From assembly GCA_946479125.1 (NCBI GenBank), contig CAMLET010000131.1, positions 1 to 7,953 of the forward strand: 7,953 bases of DNA, read 5' to 3'. Source of the DNA: an uncultured Flavobacteriales bacterium (GTDB lineage Bacteria; Bacteroidota; Bacteroidia; Flavobacteriales; Crocinitomicaceae). Both the position numbers and the translations under genes were made by a program. Of the stretch, positions 1 to 5,974 are shown in pieces (positions within the stretch are counted from its first letter, which is position 1; every line of letters starts with the position of its first letter). The notes beneath the pieces were generated by a model. That model saw only the letters and a list, made by a program, of their open reading frames with translations, ran no database searches and had not been told where the DNA came from.

Positions 1-576
1 CCGAGCGAATTCTTTCATTGGAATATTGAAGAGGAAATTCTTTTGCATAAATCCTTCCAGATCTATTTTGAACGGTTCACTGAAATCGAATAAGTATTGA
101 CTGAAAAACGAACTGTCGAGTTGGAGCAGTAATTCAATTGCTTCGTTTGTTTTTAGCTCTGAAATTCGAGGCGTAAAGTATTCCGGTTGATCGAAGTAAG
201 GAGTAATCGATTGAAAGAATCCATGGAATAACGATTTCGAAGGGATTTCATAAAGTGCATCACCGTGAAAACGATTTTGATGAGGTATGGAATTCTTCAA
301 GGAATAATCGCGCAAATGATCCTCAGTAATAAATAAAGTGAACGACTTGAATGGTCGACCATCGTCTGCCGGATGCTTTTTCGTTTTCAACAAGGTATTT
401 CTTCTTAGAATTCCCATTGTTCCTGCTTCAATAAAGCGAATTCCTTCAGTGGTCATCATTTCCATTCGTCCGGAAACAATGACCGTTAAAGCATGATGAA
501 GAACCAATTGTTCCGTTCCGAATTTTTCATTGTGAACACACGAGAACAACAGGTTTTGCTGAAGAATATCTTCCAT
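1..576 (-). CDS. AraC-family transcriptional regulator, C-terminus cut by window edge
   Basis: An open frame of 192 codons runs from ATG at 576-574 to the left edge without a stop. It begins MEDILQQNLLFSC and has an N-terminal ligand-sensing, cupin-like region (about residues 1-160: VSGRMEMMTTEGIRF, then EAGTMGILRRNTLLK, a glycine/turn pattern typical of AraC_N-type sensors). From about residue 161 the stretch DLEGFMQKNFLFNIPMKEFAR matches the start of the AraC helix-turn-helix seen in Bacteroidota regulators, where it is normally followed by a 'LTGRSLSTFKRDF'-like recognition region. That part lies outside the window, so DNA binding is inferred. The ATG overlaps the stop of the upstream dehydrogenase by one base (TAATG), so the two are probably co-transcribed and translationally coupled. 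Such regulators often control the adjacent oxidoreductase. Family call fairly sure; ligand unknown. Confidence 0.85.
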   Translation of the reverse strand, partial: MEDILQQNLLFSCVHNEKFGTEQLVLHHALTVIVSGRMEMMTTEGIRFIEAGTMGILRRNTLLKTKKHPADDGRPFKSFTLFITEDHLRDYSLKNSIPHQNRFHGDALYEIPSKSLFHGFFQSITPYFDQPEYFTPRISELKTNEAIELLLQLDSSFFSQYLFDFSEPFKIDLEGFMQKNFLFNIPMKEFAR

Positions 577-1391
577 TACTTTGGCAATTGCGAAAGAAGA
601 AGTTTATCCATAGTTCGGTCGCCAACCCATCTGCGGAAGAATAAAGCTGGTTTAGCCATGTATCCTCCTGAGTATCTTGTTTTTGGTCGAGATGAACTCA
701 CTGCTTTTGAAACCAAGCGTGAAATAACTTCAGGTTCTGCATTCTTAGCGGTTGTTTTAAAGAAAGCCTGTTTGAATTTATTTGCCATATCACCGTAGGC
801 AGTATTTTCGGTTGTTTTAACCAAGTTTTGATAAGCTACATCAGCCCATTCTGATTTCACGCCTCCCGGTTCGATCACTACAACATCAATTCCGAATGGA
901 GCAACTTCAGTTCTCAAACTATCACTCATTCCTTCTACAGCAAATTTGCTGGCGTGGTACCAGGCTCCAAAAGGCGTTGCGATTTTTCCACCAATGGATG
1001 AAATGTTGATGATTTTTCCACTTTTTTGCTTGCGCATTGCAGGAAGAACTAACTGTGTCATTCTTGCCAATCCGAAAACATTCACTTCAAACTGACGTTT
1101 AGCTTCTTCCATTGAAACCTCTTCAACGGTTCCGTAAGATCCATAACCGGCGTTGTTTACCAATACGTCAATTCGACCTTCTTTTTCGAGAATTTGGTTT
1201 ACACATTGCTGCATCGATTCGTCGTTCGTGACATCCAGTGTAATGGTTTTTACATTGACGTTGTTGAGCTCGTTCAGCAATTCAACTCTACGGGCTGCAC
1301 CGTAAACAATATGTCCTTCTTTGGCAAGATCACGGGCAAATACTTTACCCATTCCTGATGATGCTCCTGTTATTAAAATGACTTTTTTCAT
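576..1391 (-). CDS. Short-chain dehydrogenase/reductase (classical SDR)
   Basis: A 271-residue oxidoreductase with all classical SDR marks, numbered from the chosen start: nucleotide-binding TGASSGMG (8-15), NNAG (79-82), structural N104, catalytic S132 in NISSIGG, and Y145/K149 in YHASK, followed by PGGVKS (the PG motif). Basic residues R34-R35 after the second beta strand favour NADP(H) over NAD(H). Substrate is unknown; the length and C-terminal part resemble the 'oxidoreductase' SDRs often paired with AraC regulators in Bacteroidota. The frame could start seven codons earlier at 1412, but MKKVILITGASSG is the normal SDR N-terminus, and the predicted promoter puts transcription start near 1420, leaving a sensible leader only for ATG 1391. 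The stop overlaps the ATG of the AraC gene. Cytoplasmic; no signal peptide. Confidence 0.93.
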   Translation of the reverse strand: MKKVILITGASSGMGKVFARDLAKEGHIVYGAARRVELLNELNNVNVKTITLDVTNDESMQQCVNQILEKEGRIDVLVNNAGYGSYGTVEEVSMEEAKRQFEVNVFGLARMTQLVLPAMRKQKSGKIINISSIGGKIATPFGAWYHASKFAVEGMSDSLRTEVAPFGIDVVVIEPGGVKSEWADVAYQNLVKTTENTAYGDMANKFKQAFFKTTAKNAEPEVISRLVSKAVSSSRPKTRYSGGYMAKPALFFRRWVGDRTMDKLLLSQLPK

Positions 1392-1425
1392 GATTTCAAT
1401 TTTATATTGCAAAGTTGAAGCATTT

Positions 1426-1456
1426 CTAAAGTAATCATTTTGGTCAGAAGCTCAAA
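1426..1456 (-). promoter_or_regulatory. Bacteroidota-type promoter for the SDR-AraC unit
   Basis: On the minus strand TTTG (1456-1453) is followed by 19 bases and then TACTTTAG (1433-1426). The Bacteroidota housekeeping promoter is TTTG at -33 and TAnnTTTG at -7; the -7 box here matches 7 of 8 positions and the spacing is right. Transcription would begin around 1420, about 30 bases before the SDR start codon. Predicted by eye only. Confidence 0.6.
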
Positions 1457-1498
1457 TTATTTTGGTGAACGGCTCAATCAGTGTGTGTTGGGTCGCGA

Positions 1499-1528
1499 TG
1501 TAGTGACAGGTCGCGACCTGTCACTACA
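1499..1528. repeat. 30-bp perfect palindrome (REP-like dispersed repeat)
   Basis: The arm TGTAGTGACAGGTCG (1499-1513) is followed directly by its exact reverse complement (1514-1528), with no loop. It lies 11 bases past the stop of the VOC gene and upstream of the SDR promoter. The central GGTCGCGA also occurs just outside the palindrome at 1491-1498. There is no T-run on either side, so a factor-independent terminator is unlikely. GC-rich palindromes of the GTAG(a/t)GAC...GTC(a/t)CTAC style are dispersed repeats in many AT-rich bacterial genomes; membership in such a family is my inference. Confidence 0.8.
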
Positions 1529-1539
1529 CGCATTCAATA

Positions 1540-1977
1540 TCACATTTTCCCGCCTTCGTTCCAGCTCATCATCCAGTTAATCCCGAATTTGTCTACAAAC
1601 ATTCCGAAATAATCACCCCAGAAAGTTTTGGCTAAAGGCATTGTAATAGTTCCACCTTCAGAAAGTCCGTTGAATAAGCGATCTGCTTCTTCTTTTGAAT
1701 CTGCATTGATAGAAATAGAGAAGTTGTTTCCCTGTTTGAAGCTTGACGCCCATTCTCCACCGGTATCGCTCCCTAATAACGTAGTTTCTTTACTGATTGG
1801 AAGAGAAACGTGCATGATTCGATTTCCCATTTCTTCGGGCATTGGATTTTTTTCATCCTTCGGCATTTCGTTGAAACGACCGATGTAAGGAAATTCTCCT
1901 CCAAAGTTTTTCTGATAAAATAGGAATGCTTCTTCGCAATTTCCATTAAAGTTTAAGTAAACGTTTACTGATGCCAT
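1540..1977 (-). CDS. VOC-family protein, PhnB-like (glyoxalase/bleomycin-resistance fold)
   Basis: A 145-residue soluble protein of the vicinal-oxygen-chelate superfamily, PhnB-like branch. It has the family pattern: N-terminal VYLNFNGNCEEAFLFYQKNFGGE (about 6-28, helix with the 'A..FY...FG' signature), a middle strand RIMHVSLPI with H56, LLGSD (67-71), then the second half with SKEEADRLFNGLSEGGT and the ending FWGDYFGMFVDKFGINWMMS (119-138), which is the classic PhnB C-terminus. Length fits the family. Many members have no known reaction, so no substrate is assigned; the old label '3-demethylubiquinone methyltransferase-like' should not be trusted. It is the last gene of a unit with the YcxB-like gene 10 bases upstream and the SRPBCC gene before that. 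The start is preceded by an A-rich leader, not a Shine-Dalgarno site. Confidence 0.9.
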   Translation of the reverse strand: MASVNVYLNFNGNCEEAFLFYQKNFGGEFPYIGRFNEMPKDEKNPMPEEMGNRIMHVSLPISKETTLLGSDTGGEWASSFKQGNNFSISINADSKEEADRLFNGLSEGGTITMPLAKTFWGDYFGMFVDKFGINWMMSWNEGGKM

Positions 1978-1987
1978 ATTTATGTTT

Positions 1988-2494
1988 TTAGTGTATTTGT
2001 GATTTTATCCAAGTCAGTTGTTCTTCAGAAATTTGATCTTTCAAAAAGGTCATTGTTGGACAAGAATAATTATTTGTTGCAAGTAGAATATTGCCTTTTC
2101 TTGTTTTTATTTCTTCAATAGCTTTCCAGTTCACTTTGGCTTCTAATTCAGGTGAATCTACCTTTATCCCGGATGCTGAAAATGTATACTTAACTATACC
2201 AAGCTTGAATTTATTGAGTGTTTTCTTCAATTTGAAAACATATAGTTCCAAATAAATCGCTGTTATTAAAGTACCAATTCCGATACCTAAACCAACATGA
2301 TATGTAGTGTAGGTGTGGTGTCCATTCAAACTGGAATGATTTGAATAACTGGAATTACTCCATACGATTGTGCAAATGGCTCCAAAAAAGATGAAAACAA
2401 TACTTAAATAACGAAAAACGAAAACCATCCGCTTATTCATTAAGTTGAGCTTAATCTTAGCGGTTTCCGGAGTTTCAATAATCTCAAATTCCAT
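1988..2494 (-). CDS. YcxB-like two-TM membrane protein
   Basis: A 168-residue protein with a short charged N-terminus, two hydrophobic segments (about 24-45 and 67-88) and a polar, Ser/His/Tyr-rich connecting loop (46-66) that would face the periplasm. The remaining 80 residues are cytoplasmic and resemble the YcxB-like domain: KYTFSASGIKVDSPELEAKVNWKAI has the typical 'tf.e.gi.v.s......W..i..i' layout, followed by ILLATNNYSCPTMTF and a final helix starting after an acidic 'SEEQL'. The function of YcxB-like proteins is not established. Its ATG lies one base after the TAG stop of the SRPBCC gene (TAGAATG), which implies translational coupling, and the VOC gene follows after 10 bases. Family call is from pattern recall and is moderately sure. 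Confidence 0.75.
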   Translation of the reverse strand: MEFEIIETPETAKIKLNLMNKRMVFVFRYLSIVFIFFGAICTIVWSNSSYSNHSSLNGHHTYTTYHVGLGIGIGTLITAIYLELYVFKLKKTLNKFKLGIVKYTFSASGIKVDSPELEAKVNWKAIEEIKTRKGNILLATNNYSCPTMTFLKDQISEEQLTWIKSQIH

Positions 2495-2495
2495 T

Positions 2496-3347
2496 CTATT
2501 TTTCGCTGAGTTCTCTAATCTTTTCCATTCCTAGCGGAAATTTCTCACTCATGTATTTGATATGGTCTCTGGTGCAATCTACTTCTGCTTTCAATTGGTG
2601 CTTTCCATTTCCCAGATCGTGAATATGATACATCTCGATGCAGCCAGTCCACTGTTCTGTTGCTTCATCAATCGGTTGTTCTTTATTCTCCTTCATTTCT
2701 CCAATGTGCTGAAAAACCACGTTATTTGGTTCTTTGATGAAAATGATATCGCTATACATTCCGCTTCCATCAGGAGCCATGAAATGAATTCGACCTCCTT
2801 TTTCCAATTCACCGGTATAGTATGAACCTTCGCAAAATGGAGTGGTCCAGATCTTATAAGCTTCTTTATCCCACATGTTGTTCCAGATTGTGGAAGCATC
2901 TGCCTGAATTTCAATTTCAAACTTCAAACGTTCTATGCCAACAATGAAATTGCGTAGGTTGGTTTTCAGAATCGCATCCCAACCCATTTGGTAATTTTCT
3001 GGTTTGAAATTCTCTCCTGCATCTGCAAAGGTTTCCAGTCCAGTATGAGATAAGGTCACAATGCAATTTTCACCATTTTCGTCAATTGTCCATGTAACAA
3101 CAGAACTTCCTTTCGATTCATTTGGATGCGTCCACGTGTGCTGAAACAATTTTCCCTCTACACAATCTAATACCTCACAGCGATGCAAATATTGTTTCGC
3201 TTCCGATTCGTAGAAATCGAATGATTTTCCAACTTCCGTCGTGAAATCTGGAATATCGAAATACCAAATCTTTTGTTTCGATTTTTCTGTAAGCGCTTCC
3301 CAAATTTGTTGGGACTTTGCTTTTATTTTTAAAGTAGTAGTAACCAT
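2496..3347 (-). CDS. Tandem SRPBCC (AHSA1-like) domain protein
   Basis: A 283-residue cytoplasmic protein made of two related START/SRPBCC (Bet v 1-like) domains. Domain 1 (about 1-137) begins TLKIKAKSQQIWEALTEKSKQKIWYF and ends NYQMGWDAILKTNLRNFI, the AHSA1-type 'GW...L..L' helix. Domain 2 (about 141-283) begins again with FEIEIQADASTIWNNMWDKEAYKIWTTPF, followed by the GGRIHFMAPDGSGMYSDI strand pair. SRPBCC folds hold hydrophobic ligands in a deep cavity; no ligand can be read from the sequence. Most AHSA1-type proteins have a single domain of about 140-160 residues, so this is a tandem fusion or internal duplication that has diverged strongly. It is the first gene of a unit with the YcxB-like and VOC genes. 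The start ATG follows AAAAAAAT and the heptad array, with no Shine-Dalgarno site. Confidence 0.88.
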   Translation of the reverse strand: MVTTTLKIKAKSQQIWEALTEKSKQKIWYFDIPDFTTEVGKSFDFYESEAKQYLHRCEVLDCVEGKLFQHTWTHPNESKGSSVVTWTIDENGENCIVTLSHTGLETFADAGENFKPENYQMGWDAILKTNLRNFIVGIERLKFEIEIQADASTIWNNMWDKEAYKIWTTPFCEGSYYTGELEKGGRIHFMAPDGSGMYSDIIFIKEPNNVVFQHIGEMKENKEQPIDEATEQWTGCIEMYHIHDLGNGKHQLKAEVDCTRDHIKYMSEKFPLGMEKIRELSEK

Positions 3348-3355
3348 ATTTTTTT

Positions 3356-3406
3356 AAGTCAAAAGTCAAAAGTCAAAAGTCAAAAGTCAAAAGTCAAAAG
3401 TCAAAA
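3356..3406. repeat. 7-bp tandem repeat array (AAAAGTC; TTTTGAC on minus strand)
   Basis: Six exact copies of AAAAGTC occupy 3361-3402, preceded by a partial AAGTC (3356-3360) and followed by AAAA (3403-3406). The array ends nine bases upstream of the ATG of the SRPBCC gene, so it fills the place where leader and promoter should be. Read on the coding strand the unit is TTTTGAC, so each junction gives GACTTTTG, a 7-of-8 match to the Bacteroidota -7 box TAnnTTTG, and TTTG recurs every 7 bases. No other confident promoter was found for this gene; upstream of the array AAATTTTG is also a weak -7 match. Confidence 0.95.
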
Positions 3407-3490
3407 TTTCATTTCGATAGCCTCAGCTAACAGAGTATAACTTCATTGTCACCGAGACTTCGGTTATCGAGTCCTCCGCGGCGGAAGATA

Positions 3491-5395
3491 TTATTCCATC
3501 CATCGCTCATGCCACATCATGAAGCTGAGGAGGTACCAGATCTTTACACCGTATTCTTTTCTTCCGTTGAAGAACGCTGTTTTCAATTTGTCTATAATTT
3601 CTTCATCAAACAATCCGGTTTCACGAATTTTTTCTTTTGAAAGATAGTGTTCTACCTGATCTCTCAATTCATTTTTCAACCACGATTCAATAGGAATGGC
3701 AAATCCCATTTTTGGCCGATCCATTTCTTCCTTCGGAATATATTGATGCACAATTTCTTTTAAAAGCCATTTCTTCTGCCCGTCGCGATATTTGTAATTG
3801 TCCGGAAGCTGTGCTACAAAATCTATAATTCGATGATCTAAAAACGGTTCTCTGCTTTCCAGACTTACCGCCATTGAAGCGCGATCTACTTTTTGAAGAA
3901 TATCATCCAACAAATACGTTTGATAATCCATTGCCATTGCAAAGCTAAGCGGTGTTGGATTTTTCAATTCCTTACTGTCGTAATAAGTTTCCAGATGTTT
4001 GAATTCATGTAAACTCAACTTTTGCATCTGGTCATCCGTAAATAATTGACTCAAACTCAGCATCAGATTTTTTGAGCTATTATCACGAAGAATGGATTTG
4101 GTTTTTTCGTAGCGTTGAGCAAAGTTGTATTTATTGCGAAGTACGGGAATGCTATTTGCAGGAACTGCGCTCATTATTCCAGCTAAGGTTTTACGTGCGA
4201 ATCCCGGAATTTTATTCATTTTTTCGCCGTAGCGTAAGATCATTTCGTACCTGTTGTAGCCTGCAAAAACTTCGTCACCTGCATCCGCGCTCAAAGCAAC
4301 AGTTACATCTTGTCGTGCGATTTTTGAAACCAAGGTTGTTGGAATAGCACTCGAATCCGCGAAAGGCTCATCGTAATGAAACGGAAGATTGGCGATTAAA
4401 TCAATAGCTTCCTTGGCTGTACACTCGGTTTCTGTATGATCTGTTCCTAAAATTTCAGCGGTTCTTTTCGCATAAGGCGCTTCGTCTAAACCGATATCGG
4501 GAACAGAAATGGTATACGTTTTCAGCTTTTCAGTTCTGTCTTTTTGAAGAAGTGCTGTCACCGCAGCGCTGTCGTAACCGCCGCTTAGAAAAACACCAAC
4601 CGGAACATCGGCAACCATTCTATAATCGCATGCTGATTTCAGAATTTTCTCCGTTTCCATTTTTGCTTCAGGAATGCTTAGATCCAGTTTGGGTTTGTTG
4701 TATGCGTCGTAAACATTCCAATATTGAATTTGATTCAATTCCAGTTTGCCCTCGGTTACAGTTGTTTGAATGTAATGACCGGGCTTCAGTTTTAAACAAT
4801 AATTGAAAATGCAATGTGGTGTTGGAACGCTTCCATATTGCAAAAAAGCATTTGCAGCCTGAATGTTTAGCTCTTTTTTGAAATGTGGATGCTCGTGAAA
4901 TGCCTTTAATTCTGAAGAAAACAGGAACAATCCTTGGTGCTTATAAATGAACAAAGGTTTAATTCCAGCTCTATCTCTGGCAATGAAAAGTTCGTTTGTT
5001 TTTTGATTGAACAGAACGATAACGAACATCCCAATAAATTTGTGCAGACATTCCGTTCCCCATTCTTCGTAAGCGTGGAGAATCATTTCTGTATCTGATT
5101 CAGCTACAAACTGATGTCCAAGTGCTGAAAGTTCTGTTTTTACTTCTTTGTAGTTGTAGATTTCACCATTAAAAACAATAACGAAATCTTTGTAAAACAT
5201 GGGTTGTTTGCCCAGTTCAGAAAGTTCAATAATCGAAAGTCGGCGATGACCAAAACCAAGTTGAAATTGGTCGGAATTATGCAGGAAATAATCACTTCCA
5301 TCTGGTCCGCGATGAACCATTGTATCGGTCATTCTCTTCAGAATTTCCGTATCACTTTTTTTATTGAAATCGATAAAACCCGCTATTCCGCACAT
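3491..5395 (-). CDS. asnB: Asparagine synthase (glutamine-hydrolysing)
   Basis: A 634-residue class II glutamine amidotransferase/asparagine synthetase that makes asparagine from aspartate, glutamine and ATP, or amidates a related acid in polysaccharide loci. The N-terminal glutaminase (about 2-220) starts MCGIAG, giving nucleophile Cys2 after Met removal, and has HRGPDG (28-33), GHRRLSI (49-55), FNGEIYNY (75-82) and SDTE (100-103). The synthetase half has the PP-loop SGGYDS (271-276), YDEPFADSSA (341-350), GDEVFAGY (373-380) and SREPFLD. All key residues are present. The frame can be extended 17 codons to 5446, but that extension is translated repeat DNA and would bury Cys2, so ATG 5395 is certain. 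It is longer than the roughly 550-residue E. coli AsnB and fits the 600-650-residue type often found beside glycosyltransferases. It stands alone on its strand, with no clear promoter or terminator. Confidence 0.96.
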   Translation of the reverse strand: MCGIAGFIDFNKKSDTEILKRMTDTMVHRGPDGSDYFLHNSDQFQLGFGHRRLSIIELSELGKQPMFYKDFVIVFNGEIYNYKEVKTELSALGHQFVAESDTEMILHAYEEWGTECLHKFIGMFVIVLFNQKTNELFIARDRAGIKPLFIYKHQGLFLFSSELKAFHEHPHFKKELNIQAANAFLQYGSVPTPHCIFNYCLKLKPGHYIQTTVTEGKLELNQIQYWNVYDAYNKPKLDLSIPEAKMETEKILKSACDYRMVADVPVGVFLSGGYDSAAVTALLQKDRTEKLKTYTISVPDIGLDEAPYAKRTAEILGTDHTETECTAKEAIDLIANLPFHYDEPFADSSAIPTTLVSKIARQDVTVALSADAGDEVFAGYNRYEMILRYGEKMNKIPGFARKTLAGIMSAVPANSIPVLRNKYNFAQRYEKTKSILRDNSSKNLMLSLSQLFTDDQMQKLSLHEFKHLETYYDSKELKNPTPLSFAMAMDYQTYLLDDILQKVDRASMAVSLESREPFLDHRIIDFVAQLPDNYKYRDGQKKWLLKEIVHQYIPKEEMDRPKMGFAIPIESWLKNELRDQVEHYLSKEKIRETGLFDEEIIDKLKTAFFNGRKEYGVKIWYLLSFMMWHERWME

Positions 5396-5419
5396 AGAAA
5401 CGAAAATACGTAAAATATG

Positions 5420-5445
5420 GTGACTTCGACTCCGCTCAGCCACCA
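5420..5445 (-). repeat. 26-bp dispersed repeat, copy A (minus orientation)
   Basis: The minus strand carries an exact 26-base copy of the element also found at 5861-5886, with core GCTGAGCGGAGTCGAAGTC. Together with flanking bases it can fold: the arms at 5444-5438 and 5425-5419 pair as GGUGGCU with AGUCACC (7 pairs, one G-U) around a 12-base loop in the asparagine-synthase leader RNA. It lies 24 bases upstream of the asnB start. Repeats with a GAGCGGAGTCGAAG core are, as I recall, common between genes in Flavobacteriia. Confidence 0.85.
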
Positions 5446-5505
5446 ATTTTCTCCTGCGAATTTGGGTTTTAAGGAGGTTTTTCTGTAAATTAATATGAAA
5501 GAAAA

Positions 5506-5818
5506 ATGATGATTGGAGGCTTTATGTATATTCTAAAATGTTCGGATGGGAGCTATTATACTGGAAACACCTTGAATCTTGTGAACAGATTGAATGAACA
5601 CCTTGAAGGAGTAGGTGAAAATCATACTAGAAAATATGCGCCCGTTGAATTAGTGTACTTTGAAGAGTTTCATATGATTAGTTTAGCTTTCAAAAGAGAA
5701 AAACAAATTCAACTGGACCAGAAAAAAGAAGGAAGCATTAATGGCTTCTAACACCGTGGATTTAAAGAAATATTCAATATGTGAAAATGAAACTCATCAT
5801 TCTTTATACAAGAGGTGA
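5506..5818 (+). pseudogene. GIY-YIG nuclease gene (UPF0213-like), frameshifted near the 3' end
   Basis: The uninterrupted frame 5506-5751 encodes 81 residues: MMIGGFMYILKCSDGSYYTG holds the GIY-type (MYI, 7-9) and YIG-type (YYTG, 17-20) strands, followed by R28, H32 and E65 at the usual catalytic or conserved places (NRLNEH, KREKQIQ). After Q69 the frame goes wrong: it reads LDQKKEGSINGF and stops, whereas the frame starting at 5714 reads WTRKKKEALM, then ASNTVDLKKYSICENETHH, to TGA at 5816-5818. That is the expected family C-terminus ('W(S/T)RKKKEAL...C.NET'). A loss of two bases, for example AA from an A-run before CTGG at about 5711-5713, explains this; the restored protein would be about 104 residues, normal for single-domain GIY-YIG proteins. 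It may be a true recent pseudogene, a still active truncated enzyme (the core is complete) or a sequencing error. Divergent from asnB and bracketed by inverted 26-bp repeats. Confidence 0.85.
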
Positions 5819-5860
5819 CTGAATGGAAATTGTTGAACGATTACTCTTAGGACAATGTGA

Positions 5861-5886
5861 TGGTGGCTGAGCGGAGTCGAAGTCAC
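5861..5886 (+). repeat. 26-bp dispersed repeat, copy B (plus orientation)
   Basis: Exact 26-base match to the minus strand of 5420-5445, so the two copies are inverted and bracket the GIY-YIG gene (467 bases from outer end to outer end). This copy lies 43 bases past the restored nuclease stop and 88 bases before the small plus-strand gene. An outer TGTGA (5856-5860) can pair with TCACA (5883-5887). No T-run follows, so it is not a normal terminator. The remaining sequence from 5887 to 5974 shows no gene. Confidence 0.85.
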
Positions 5887-5974
5887 AATGCGATGTTCAT
5901 AACCTCTAAAAACTATCGTAGAAATCAATCAATTCTTCCACTAAATTAGATGCTCACTTTTACAGAAAGATTTT

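Noticed and set aside
493..798. Plus-strand open frame of 101 codons
   Set aside because: It lies antisense to the AraC and SDR genes, whose motifs are unmistakable; its product has no recognisable features.
1392..1412. Seven-codon upstream extension of the SDR (MQYKIEI)
   Set aside because: MKKVILITGASSG is the usual N-terminus, and the extended start would be only about 8 bases from the predicted transcription start.
1499..1528. Palindrome as an intrinsic terminator of the VOC operon
   Set aside because: No T-run follows on either strand.
3175..3369. Minus-strand frame starting in the heptad array (MTFDLKKYG)
   Set aside because: It is an out-of-frame shadow of the SRPBCC gene; its start is simply repeat sequence.
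3356..3406. Tandem array as a CRISPR
   Set aside because: The 7-bp units are directly adjacent with no spacers.
3451..3464. ACCGA-GACT-TCGGT hairpin as the asnB terminator
   Set aside because: The stem has only five pairs and there is no U-tract; it may be a random hairpin or repeat remnant.
3446..3640. Plus-strand frame starting MSPRLRLSSPP
   Set aside because: It runs antisense into the asparagine synthase 3' end and has low-complexity composition; other plus-strand frames inside asnB (4072-4347, 4552-4806, 5204-5413) were dropped for the same reason.
5495..5509. Four-codon mini-frame (MKEK, stop overlapping the nuclease ATG) behind an AAGGAGG
   Set aside because: Too short to support; the AAGGAGG at 5471-5477 is too far from either ATG to be a clear ribosome site.
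5420..5886. Complete insertion sequence or integron cassette
   Set aside because: No transposase or integrase, no visible target duplication and no attC-like structure.
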